NCBI RefSeq assembly: GCF_003574135.1
Contig: NZ_AP018341.1
Coordinates: forward strand, 1-64,000
Length of the DNA: 64,000 nucleotides
Origin: a cyanobacterium endosymbiont of Rhopalodia gibberula
GTDB taxonomy: Bacteria; Cyanobacteriota; Cyanobacteriia; Cyanobacteriales; Microcystaceae
Direction: 5' to 3'
The translations under genes and the position numbers were made by a program. Shown in pieces: positions 56,735-64,000 of the stretch (the first letter of the stretch is position 1; each line of letters opens with the position of its first letter). The notes under the pieces were generated by a model. That model was not told the origin of the DNA. It did no database searches and worked only from the letters and a program-made list of their open reading frames with translations.

Positions 56735-56904
56735 TCTTACTTAGGTAGAGTAAGTAATTTTTACTGTGTTTTATAGAAATAAAGTCAACTCTTCGAAATT
56801 TAACTTAAAATATCAAACTATTTTTTCCAGATATTTTTTATGGGCATGAATTCAGCTCAAAGTTATGAGGAGAAAAAAAGTAGCAGTTCTATACTATAAG
56901 CAGC

Positions 56905-56947
56905 ATTCATTAACGTCGCTTATTTTGAACAAGCGACGTTAATGAAT
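56905..56947 (+). terminator. 17-bp inverted repeat after fghA
   Basis: Arms 56905-56921 and 56931-56947 are perfect (loop 9), with more GC than the other repeats (CGTCGC core). It lies 170 bases past the fghA stop and lacks a T run, so it could be a terminator or the stem of a small RNA. Confidence 0.45.
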
Positions 56948-57417
56948 ACTGTAATTACTTTTCCGTAGTTAGGAAATCTATATACAGATTATTTCTAACT
57001 TTAAAAAAGTATTTTTTTATATATTTAGCTATTATCATTTGTTTTTACTTTTGGTAAAAATGTTGATGTATTTTTTTACAGATTTGTACGGTTAATTCTA
57101 CAGAAATAGGTTAATTAATTCTACTCTTATAAAAGTTTGTTATTACTTTTATAGTAAAGTATGCTGAGTTATTATTTATCTAATTAGATAAGAGTAAAAT
57201 CCTGCTAAATAGCATTAGAAAGTTAAACTATTTAAAATTATAAACAACCGTTGTAGATATTGGCTTTAAAATTAACTATGAGTAACAGATAAACCTACAA
57301 AAAATTTTATTAATTAGCGTAATATTTGACTAATAAATTACTAAAGTTTTTTAGTTTTTTCTAAAAAACTTTAATAATAGCTCTATGAAAAAAGATTTTT
57401 AATACTTATTAAAATAG

Positions 57418-57482
57418 AATAGTTTAACTATAATATATAAAATTTTTAATTTAAAAATTTTATATATTATAGTTAAACTATT
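57418..57482. repeat. 31-bp perfect inverted repeat
   Basis: Arms 57418-57448 and 57452-57482 are perfect reverse complements around a 3-base loop (ATT), the longest stem in the window. AT-rich, no gene within 650 bases. A transcript would fold into a very stable helix for its composition. Confidence 0.85.
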
Positions 57483-58859
57483 TAATTAACTTTTTGCTTG
57501 GCTAATATATTATATTTATTGGCTTATTTCTTTATTTCTAGAATAGGAATGTAAACTTAATCTTTTATATTTATACTTTTACGACGAGTTTTATTTAAAT
57601 AAATTAAAATAAATGGATAAATAAAAAGCCGTCTATAATAGATATTTACATCAAAATCAATTGGTTATTTTAACAATTTAAAAACTATTTTTGAATCATT
57701 TATAGTTTTGCTAATTATTTTCTTAGATGTTATAAAATAACAAAAAATATATAATTATTTAATCGCAGCTGAGAAAATAATTTATTAATTTAAGTATAGA
57801 GATTTAATTTTATTAAACAATTGCTAAAACAAAATAATAACACTCTTCTATAAGAATTAAATAATCACTTTTATAAAAAATAGATGTCACAGTAGTATTC
57901 CTACTATATGTTGTTTAATCTAAAAATTAAACTTAACCAAAAAGACTCTATATCCTAAAAGTTTATATAGATAAGGTCAAAATTATGAGATGAGAATATT
58001 AGACTACACTTAGTTTTTATTGATAAAATCAGATTTAGCTAGCCACAAGTCGTTACTATAACAGAGCAATTAAAAAAGAATAAATTTATAAAAAATATCT
58101 AAATAATCAAGAAAAACTATTACATTAATTTAGAGTAGTAGCTACTCAATATTGACTTTTTTTATCTATTTAAATAGAGACAAATATTATGTTTTATATG
58201 ATTAAAAATTATACAACAAGTTTATTATTAAAATAATGCAATATAAAATAATTTTTTATGTAAATTTTAACTACACAACTTTTTTGACTAGAGGTATTTA
58301 TTTGTTTGTAAATATTTTATAGAGAGTAGCCAAATCTTTTTTTGTTTTTCAAAATTATTTTATATATGAAATAATTTTGAAATTTATTTCAACAGTCTGA
58401 AAAAAATTAACACGATTCTTTCTCATCCATATATAAAAATTTTATAGTAAAAATCTATTTTAATTTACTAATTAGCTTAGATTTTATCTTGCACTAACTG
58501 TCAAATAAAACGATATGAAGATTTTCTTGTGAAAAACGTAATTTCTCAAAAATTAAGTGCTGTTGAAGGTTATGTCAAATAGTTTATTGTCTATATAAAC
58601 AAATATAATTAACTCAAAAAACTCTCTTACATTAGCTATTGTAAAACGACAATAGACAAAAGCTATTTTTTACCTTGATAGATTTCTAAAATCTTAGAAC
58701 TTTAATTTCTATAAAAATTTAGTTAAAATAAAAGTCTTATAAAATATTGCTTAATAATTTATCTAAATAAATATATAAAGAGTTTAATATTTTTTTAATA
58801 AAAATAAAGTAACACAAATAAAGTTTAATTTTTAAGATAAAAATATTGTAGTTTCATAG

Positions 58860-59374
58860 AATAAATAAGGATTTTTGACTTAGCTATTGGACAGAAAGCT
58901 CCCACTCTATAAACAAATGAGAAACATCGGACTATAAGGGAGTACTTCGAATGTTTTAAGGTCGGAATAAAAACACACTCAAAGCTTGACAACAAAGCCC
59001 CAAAAATTAGACTATAACAAGTCTAATTGACATCTAAAAACGGGCTCAGATAAAGGTATTTTTCTTTATCTGAGCCAAGGAAAATACGTTTACTTAAGTT
59101 TTTCTTAAAAGTACAAAACAATACATTAACAACCGATGGGTAATAGCTAGTGTTGATTGTGGAAAAAGTTCGATGGAAATAATAGATAAATAACAATATT
59201 TTTTATCCAGATAAAGATTAGTGAAACAACAATGTCTTATTCTTAGGTAGAAAAACTTGCCCCATAAGCTTATGTTACTCGTTGACAGGTTATCCTTAAA
59301 ATCAGTTATTTTAAAGTTAAAATTGGTTATCTCAGAGTTAAGACACCCTGTTTATTGATACTTTCACACTTTCT
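58860..59374. other. Structured leader-like region before hydrogenase protease gene
   Basis: Less AT-rich than neighbours. It contains a hairpin with arms 59005-59012 and 59021-59028 and a stronger one with arms 59043-59055 and 59064-59076 (13 perfect pairs, 8-base loop, GGCTC core). A patch near 58895-58960 (CTCCCACTCTATA with TATAAGGGAGTAC) resembles IS200/IS605-type right-end hairpins. It ends 300 bases before the next gene. Could be a terminator of a lost gene, a small RNA, or an IS scar. Confidence 0.4.
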
Positions 59375-59839
59375 ATGTTGACTATTATTGGTTGTGGTAA
59401 TCTAAATCGATCTGATGATGCTGTGGGGGTTGTCATTTCCCAAAACCTTCAGGAATTTCTTCTGGAACACCCTGCTTCTAATGTTCGTATCTATGATTGT
59501 GGAACGGCTGGAATAGAAGTTATGTTCCAAGCTAGAGGTAGTCATAAATTAATCATTATTGATGCATGTTCGACCGACTCCCCTCCAGGAACTATTTTTG
59601 AAGTCCCCGGAGAAGAGTTAGAAAATTTACCAACACCAAGTTATAACTTACATGATTTTCGGTGGGATCATGCCTTAGCAGCCGGACGCAAAATTTTCAA
59701 AAATGATTTCCCTCAAGAAGTAATCGTTTACTTAATTGAGGCAAAAAACTTGGAACTAGGATTGGAATTAACTCCTCCAATACAAGAAGCTGCTACAGTA
59801 GTTTTGGAGAAGTTGAAAAAGCAAATCCTAAGCCGGTAA
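59375..59839 (+). CDS. Hydrogenase maturation protease (HupW/HoxW type)
   Basis: Cleaves the C-terminal peptide of a NiFe-hydrogenase large subunit after nickel insertion. The 154-aa protein has the family opening IIGCGNLNRSDDAVG with the conserved metal-binding acid, YDCGTAGIEVMF, LIIIDACS, and the HDFRWDHALAAGRK block with the conserved His. From its resemblance to cyanobacterial HupW, I favour the uptake hydrogenase, which recycles hydrogen from nitrogenase; HoxW cannot be excluded. The structural genes are not in the window. Convergent with the ferredoxin-domain gene, whose stop is only 4 bases away. Confidence 0.9.
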   Translation: MLTIIGCGNLNRSDDAVGVVISQNLQEFLLEHPASNVRIYDCGTAGIEVMFQARGSHKLIIIDACSTDSPPGTIFEVPGEELENLPTPSYNLHDFRWDHALAAGRKIFKNDFPQEVIVYLIEAKNLELGLELTPPIQEAATVVLEKLKKQILSR

Positions 59840-59843
59840 AAAC

Positions 59844-60392
59844 TTAAGTGAAATGTTTTTTGAGTAAATTATCCACTTGTCTGATACTAACCTGATTATA
59901 TTGAATTTTATCAGGTAGAATTACTACATTCGGTCCTTTTTTGCACTGTTTAAGACATCCCGTTAACCTAATTTCTACCTGATTCTCTAAACCGTTATCA
60001 ACTAATTTTGTCTTTATTTGTTGACATAAAGTTTTTCCTCCCCGCTCCCAACACTCAGTTTGTTTACAGACTAAAATTCTCTTTTTACTAACTTTTTCCT
60101 GCATAATCACCACATAGGGTTCTTGAGGTTGAGTTAAAATTTTAATAGTTTCTGCTTTAAGCTTAAAAATTCCCATCCTACTCTTTGTTTCCCTAGTTCC
60201 TTCAACTTCTAGCCAAGCCTTAGGAGAAAGTTTAGTATCCAGGTAAGCTCCTAACTTTTCAGGGATTTCTACCCAAAATTCTCTTGAGGTCACTCTAATA
60301 CGTAAATACTTAGTTTTCACTCCGTCTTTCATAACAAAGTTTTCTAATTGACCGATAAGGCGGAAGGGAGAAATCGTTAAAAACTTTGACAT
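59844..60392 (-). CDS. (2Fe-2S) ferredoxin domain protein
   Basis: A 182-aa two-part protein: an N-terminal beta-rich domain (residues 1-90) of unknown role, then a thioredoxin-like 2Fe-2S domain with Cys109, Cys114, Cys123, Cys146 and Cys150 (ILVCKQTEC, LTGCLKQCKKGPNVV). Such domains resemble the NuoE/HoxE-type ferredoxin. In this lineage it sits beside a hydrogenase protease, suggesting an electron-transfer role near hydrogenase, by position only. The ATG at 60392 is preceded by an AT-rich leader. Confidence 0.85.
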   Translation of the reverse strand: MSKFLTISPFRLIGQLENFVMKDGVKTKYLRIRVTSREFWVEIPEKLGAYLDTKLSPKAWLEVEGTRETKSRMGIFKLKAETIKILTQPQEPYVVIMQEKVSKKRILVCKQTECWERGGKTLCQQIKTKLVDNGLENQVEIRLTGCLKQCKKGPNVVILPDKIQYNQVSIRQVDNLLKKHFT

Positions 60393-60928
60393 ACTTTTTT
60401 ATTTATTAATGAAATAATTGGTAATTACATTTATTGTTAACATCAATACTGGTTTAACTAGTAGGTTAATTTTTAACCAGAGGCTAATCATCGATTAACC
60501 ACAGTCTAAATCTGTACGACGACAATAGAACTAGTTGGACTTGTAAAAGTTGATTAGTACAGTACAGCAATACCAGAGAATTTATAGATTCTGAAGACAC
60601 ATGATATACACTTCAACGATTTCTTCGAGCAGCTTCTATGACTTGGGTTGATTCTGAGGAAAAGTAAGCTTAGTTTATCGACATCAACAAATGAATATAG
60701 TTGTTATTGTTACTTTACATAGAAAATTACTATGAACATTTATTATTCTTAAGTATCCCAATAAAACAAATTGGTGTCAAAGACAATTCAGAACTAGATT
60801 AAATCTGGGTTTATCCCTTTTTGCCCTAGTCCTGAATTTTCTGGTATATCCTTGGGGGTCTATAAACTGTTGCTAAAATGAGGTATTTTAGATATGTAAA
60901 GTTTAATATAAAGAAGGGGACAACAAAA
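60393..60928. other. Gap before dpsA
   Basis: About 540 bases containing the promoters of two divergent genes. A frame near 60595-60665 reads YTLQRFLRAASMTWVDSEEK-stop and may be a relic. An in-frame upstream ATG (60878) extends dpsA by 17 codons, but a good Shine-Dalgarno-like AAGAAGGGG favours the start at 60929. Confidence 0.5.
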
Positions 60929-61474
60929 ATGACAACTGCTCAAGGCTTGGTACGTGCTTTTGGAGAAGTGGGAGAAAACTCTGTCTTACTAGACAAGAGC
61001 GTTACCATTCCTATTTGTGAAGGATTGAACATGTTGATAGCTAGTTTTCAAGGACTATACCTTCAATATGAAAAGCATCATTTTGTTGTAGAAGGTTCGG
61101 AATTCTACTCTTTACACGAATTTTTTAACGAAAGTTACGATGATGTTCGTGGTCATGTTCACGACCTCGCTGAACGGTTGAATGGACTTGGAGGAATTCC
61201 CGCAGCTAGTTTTAGTAAATTAGCTGAGTTGTGTTGCTTTAAACCTGAAGCAGATGGGTCTTACGGCTGTCGCGAGATGGTAGAACATGATTTAGGAGCA
61301 GAACAGGAAGTTATCAAACTACTTCGTAAACAGGCTGCTCAGGCTGAAAGTTTAGGAGATAGAGCAACTCGTTATCTTTATGAGCAAATTCTTCTTAAAA
61401 CAGAAGAACGAGCTTATCATTTAGATCATTTCTTGGTTAGCGACAGCTTGACTTTAGGTTTTGTTAATAACTGA
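60929..61474 (+). CDS. dpsA: DpsA, DNA-protection ferritin-like protein
   Basis: A Dps-family dodecamer that oxidises Fe(II) with peroxide, stores iron and protects DNA; in diazotrophic cyanobacteria it is expressed under oxidative and starvation stress. The 181-aa protein opens [21 protein letters not shown] and carries the four-helix core: [46 protein letters not shown] and [15 protein letters not shown] (ferroxidase ligands His and Asp/Glu across a subunit interface), plus DHFLVSDS near the end. The start at 60929 follows AAGAAGGGG by 10 bases. A bidirectional terminator lies 57 bases after the stop. Confidence 0.93.
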   Translation: MTTAQGLVRAFGEVGENSVLLDKSVTIPICEGLNMLIASFQGLYLQYEKHHFVVEGSEFYSLHEFFNESYDDVRGHVHDLAERLNGLGGIPAASFSKLAELCCFKPEADGSYGCREMVEHDLGAEQEVIKLLRKQAAQAESLGDRATRYLYEQILLKTEERAYHLDHFLVSDSLTLGFVNN

Positions 61475-61530
61475 AACTAGAACCTTCCTAAGATTTCTCT
61501 AAAAATAAACAAGCAATAGCTGATTGAACG

Positions 61531-61558
61531 AACTCCCATTCATTTTTTAATGGGAGTT
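61531..61558. terminator. Bidirectional terminator, dpsA and CobW gene
   Basis: Perfect 10-bp stem (arms 61531-61540 and 61549-61558, 8-base loop) with GC pairs and a T run after it on the plus strand (GTTTTC). It lies between two convergent genes (dpsA stop 57 bases left, CobW gene stop 10 bases right), so it can serve both. Confidence 0.8.
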
Positions 61559-61567
61559 TTCGTATCT

Positions 61568-62599
61568 CTAAGTTAGTTCACACTCAATCTCTTCTAGCGT
61601 TAATTGACGACCAATAAATACTAATCGAGTTTGACGCAGTTCATCACATTTCCAAGGACGATCATAAAAGGTATCAAAGCGATCACCCACTCCTTGTAAA
61701 ACTAACCGCATGGGTTTAGATGGAACATTTACAAACCCTTTAATCCTATAAATTTCTTGGTTTTTGACTATTTTTTTAAGTTGATTGACCAAACTTTTAA
61801 GCTCAAACTCTTGATTTAAAATTACTTGAATAGAATTAATATCATCATCGTGATTGTGGTCTTCTTCCTGCTCGTGATAATTAGGGCGACTCTTTAAATT
61901 GTCTTCAACAGCGGCATTAAACCCTAATAAAACATTAGGATTAATTTCCCCATTATCACAAGCAACCACTTTAACTTCTGGTCTTAATTCTTGTTCTAAC
62001 CACTTTTTAACTTGATGAAGTTGAAACGGCTCAATTAAGTCAGTTTTAGTTAACAATACTAAATCTGCACAAATTAACTGATTTTTAAATAACTCCTCAA
62101 TTGAAGTTTCATGTTCTAGGCTGGGATCGGCCTGTCGTTGCGCTTCTAAGGCAGCTGAATTTTTCACTAAAGTCCCTGAAACTAGAGCTTGAGTATCTAC
62201 CACTGTTACCACCCCATCTACAGTAGCGCTGTTACGGATTTCTGGCCACTGAAAGGCTTGAACTAAAGGCTTTGGTAATGCCAATCCAGAGGTCTCAATT
62301 AGCACAAAATCAATTGTCTCACGCCTTTCCAATAATTTTTTCATAGTCGGAAAAAATTCTTCTTGGACGGTACAACACAAACACCCATTGGTTAATTCAA
62401 CAATATTAGTATTTGAGTTTCCATCCTCATCGCAAATCTGACAATCTCGCAAAAGTTCCCCATCTATTCCTACTTCCCCAAATTCGTTAACCAAAACAGC
62501 AATTCGTCTTTGTTGATTATGTTGTAGTAGATGACGAACTAATGTTGTCTTACCTGCTCCGAGAAAGCCAGTAATAACCGTAACAGGGATCTTATGCAT
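61568..62599 (-). CDS. CobW/COG0523 family GTPase
   Basis: G3E-type metal chaperone GTPase; family members deliver zinc or cobalt, and CobW itself assists cobalt insertion. Walker A GFLGAGKTTL, the NGCLCCTVQEEFF metal motif (C-x-C-C), SGLALPKP, TKTDL (G4-like) and a C-terminal domain with a His/Asp-rich loop HEQEEDHNHDDD mark the family. The open frame begins at 62638, but the in-frame ATG at 62599 (MHKIPVTVITGF) gives the usual N-terminus, so 343 aa. Metal is uncertain; retention with cobQ, cobK and larC hints at cobalt or nickel but zinc is common. Confidence 0.88.
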   Translation of the reverse strand: MHKIPVTVITGFLGAGKTTLVRHLLQHNQQRRIAVLVNEFGEVGIDGELLRDCQICDEDGNSNTNIVELTNGCLCCTVQEEFFPTMKKLLERRETIDFVLIETSGLALPKPLVQAFQWPEIRNSATVDGVVTVVDTQALVSGTLVKNSAALEAQRQADPSLEHETSIEELFKNQLICADLVLLTKTDLIEPFQLHQVKKWLEQELRPEVKVVACDNGEINPNVLLGFNAAVEDNLKSRPNYHEQEEDHNHDDDINSIQVILNQEFELKSLVNQLKKIVKNQEIYRIKGFVNVPSKPMRLVLQGVGDRFDTFYDRPWKCDELRQTRLVFIGRQLTLEEIECELT

Positions 62600-62745
62600 A
62601 GTAAATTCCAGCACACCGTTAGATGACGTTGTTATCAACAGTTACCTTTGAAAAACTCTAAAAAATATCAAAGAAGTTTATCAATTCTCAGTCACATTTT
62701 TTATGGTACCATCTTAGCTCCAAAATAGCGTAACTATATTTCAAT

Positions 62746-63708
62746 TTAATTAAGATTAAACACAAGAGATACTAAAATTAAGACACCAAATCCTAAACGA
62801 TACCAAACAAAAATCCAAGTATCACGATTTTGTAAATAGCTGGTTAACCAAGCAATAGCTAAATAGGAAAAAATTGCTGAAGAGATAACTCCGATAATAA
62901 CAGGAAATAAAATTTCTTTAGAAGAGCCTAGAACTAAAACTTCTTTAAATTCTGCAAATCCTGCTATAGTAATGGCTGGAATTCCTAGTAGAAAAGAAAA
63001 CTTGGCTGCTGTTGCCCGTTCTAAATTCATAAATAATCCGGCCGTCATAGTAGAACCTGAACGAGAAACTCCTGGAATTAAAGCAAGAGTTTGGGCTAAT
63101 CCAATTAATATCCCATCTTGTAATGTTAGTTCTCTAAAATCTCGTTTATGAGTTCCTAACCTTTCTGATAAAGCTAACAATACAGCCATCACAATTGAAG
63201 CAATTGCAATTGCCCCTACACTTCGTAATGGAGAATTATCTAAATCAACAACCAACAATTTCCACAATAATCCAAAAAATACAATTGGTAAAGTTCCTAA
63301 CGCAATACCCGCTGCCAGTCGAAAATCATAAGATTTATAATCCGAGATACAAATAGCTTTTACCATCCCATCAATAATCTCTGTTAAATCTGACCAAAAA
63401 TACCATATCACTGCAGTAATACTTCCTAGTTGAATCACTGCTGTAAAAGATACTCCAGGATCACCCCATCCTAAAGCCAAGGGGATAACTTTTAAATGGG
63501 CCGTACTACTAATGGGCAAAAATTCTGTCAATCCTTGTACCATTCCTAACACAATAGCCTGAAGCCAGTTAAATTGAAAAATGGGAGTATCAGAAACTTT
63601 TAGGGAAGTAGATTGGACAGTTGCTGTAAAACCTAAAAATAGGCTTAATCCACTACTAAAAGCAAAAAAAATAGCTAATTTTAATGGTTTGTGTTTCGGT
63701 TTAGTCAT
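62746..63708 (-). CDS. uppP: Undecaprenyl-diphosphatase UppP (BacA)
   Basis: Membrane phosphatase recycling the undecaprenyl carrier of peptidoglycan and polysaccharide synthesis. The 320-aa protein has about eight helices, the catalytic QGLTEFLPISSTAHL block near residue 58 and PGVSRSGSTMTAGLF near residue 214. An extra 45-residue N-terminal helix (MTKPKHKPLKLAIFFAFSSG) precedes the family core; cyanobacterial members often have such an extension. The retention shows the cell still makes a wall. Single-gene unit. Confidence 0.95.
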   Translation of the reverse strand: MTKPKHKPLKLAIFFAFSSGLSLFLGFTATVQSTSLKVSDTPIFQFNWLQAIVLGMVQGLTEFLPISSTAHLKVIPLALGWGDPGVSFTAVIQLGSITAVIWYFWSDLTEIIDGMVKAICISDYKSYDFRLAAGIALGTLPIVFFGLLWKLLVVDLDNSPLRSVGAIAIASIVMAVLLALSERLGTHKRDFRELTLQDGILIGLAQTLALIPGVSRSGSTMTAGLFMNLERATAAKFSFLLGIPAITIAGFAEFKEVLVLGSSKEILFPVIIGVISSAIFSYLAIAWLTSYLQNRDTWIFVWYRLGFGVLILVSLVFNLN

Positions 63709-64000
63709 AGGAATTGAGAGATTTATATAAAATTAGAGGATAAAAGTTTCAGCAATTTTATCAATAAATACTTGATGTCTAAAACTTTTTTGGGAAAATT
63801 TAGAGAACTAGAAATTTATCCCCTAATAATCCATAAATCTAAGCTTAATTATTCATTAAAAAACTAGGTCTTGGAAAAATTTATCAGAGTCATCTAAATT
63901 TGTACACGAGAAACTGCTCATTTATGTTAATTCTTTTAAATATTTCAAAATTAAAGATAACCACCGGTATTTTGATAAAATATTCAGAATAATGGCAAAA
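63709..64000. other. End of window, no gene seen
   Basis: About 290 bases upstream of uppP, AT-rich. It should contain the uppP promoter. Nothing else can be supported before the window ends. Confidence 0.6.

Larger units (their letters stand above)
56735..58859. other. Gene-free AT-rich gap with hairpins
   Basis: No readable product. Inverted repeats: 57342-57373 (13-bp arms), 57418-57482 (31-bp arms) and 58347-58382 (14-bp arms). Confidence 0.65.

Overview
The window looks like a piece of a degrading cyanobacterial endosymbiont chromosome. The cyanobacterial signature is clear: PSRP-3/Ycf65, CGLD27/Ycf36, a 4-hydroxybenzoate prenyltransferase, ClpC, cobyric acid synthase, a hydrogenase maturation protease and DpsA. 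Yet the gene content is thin. By my sum of CDS lengths, intact genes fill only about 31.6 kb of 64 kb (about 49%), base composition between genes is extremely AT-rich, and several gaps still hold recognisable dead genes. Such low coding density with fresh and old pseudogenes side by side fits the nitrogen-fixing spheroid body of rhopalodiacean diatoms (Crocosphaera/Cyanothece relatives) better than the more compact UCYN-A genomes. This assignment is inference; no rRNA or nif gene lies in the window.

Layout. 1-15.5 kb: a secreted TPR protein, phosphoglucomutase, pth + PSRP-3, atpB-atpC, exopolyphosphatase and a UbiA-type prenyltransferase, separated by gaps of 1.4-2.6 kb, one of which holds an IS630-type transposase relic. 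16.8-27.3 kb: a minus-strand run rsfS - CGLD27 - asparaginase - initiator tRNA, a subtilase-like protein, an RTX/cadherin-type pseudogene, clpC and rimI. 30-39 kb: mnmE, a Ski2-like helicase, tRNA-Ser(CGA), a Bcp/PrxQ peroxiredoxin, a small cyanobacterial protein, cobQ and a small 2Fe-2S protein. 39-47.4 kb: mostly wreckage (a start-less ORF beside tRNA-Ser(GGA), a dihydroorotate-dehydrogenase-like pseudogene), with cobK, a 66-aa membrane protein, a DUF2256 zinc-finger-like protein and a cysteine-cluster protein surviving. 48.8-56.7 kb: plsC, a YbhN-like membrane protein, larC, a Sua5/YrdC protein, an rfbC pseudogene, a TPR protein and S-formylglutathione hydrolase. 59.4-63.7 kb: hydrogenase maturation protease, a 2Fe-2S ferredoxin-domain protein, dpsA, a CobW-family GTPase and uppP.

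How it fits together. What survives is mostly core information processing (tRNA, ribosome-associated factors, mnmE, pth, tsaC-like), ATP synthase, proteostasis (ClpC), cobamide synthesis (cobQ, cobK), metal and redox handling (larC, CobW, DpsA, peroxiredoxin, hydrogenase protease), and glycogen/sugar interconversion (pgm). What is dying is surface and secreted material (the RTX/adhesin-like protein, rfbC for dTDP-rhamnose), mobile elements and accessory metabolism (DHOD-like protein). This is the pattern expected of an intracellular symbiont that no longer meets an outside world.

I did not find a convincing new multi-gene system. The most interesting material is the set of partly readable pseudogenes (40.1-40.8, 53.05-53.47, 23.4-23.9, 9.5-10.1 kb), two coding relics that long-ORF calling would miss (39100-39396 and 19017-19260), and a striking abundance of long, perfect or near-perfect AT-rich inverted repeats in the gene-free DNA.
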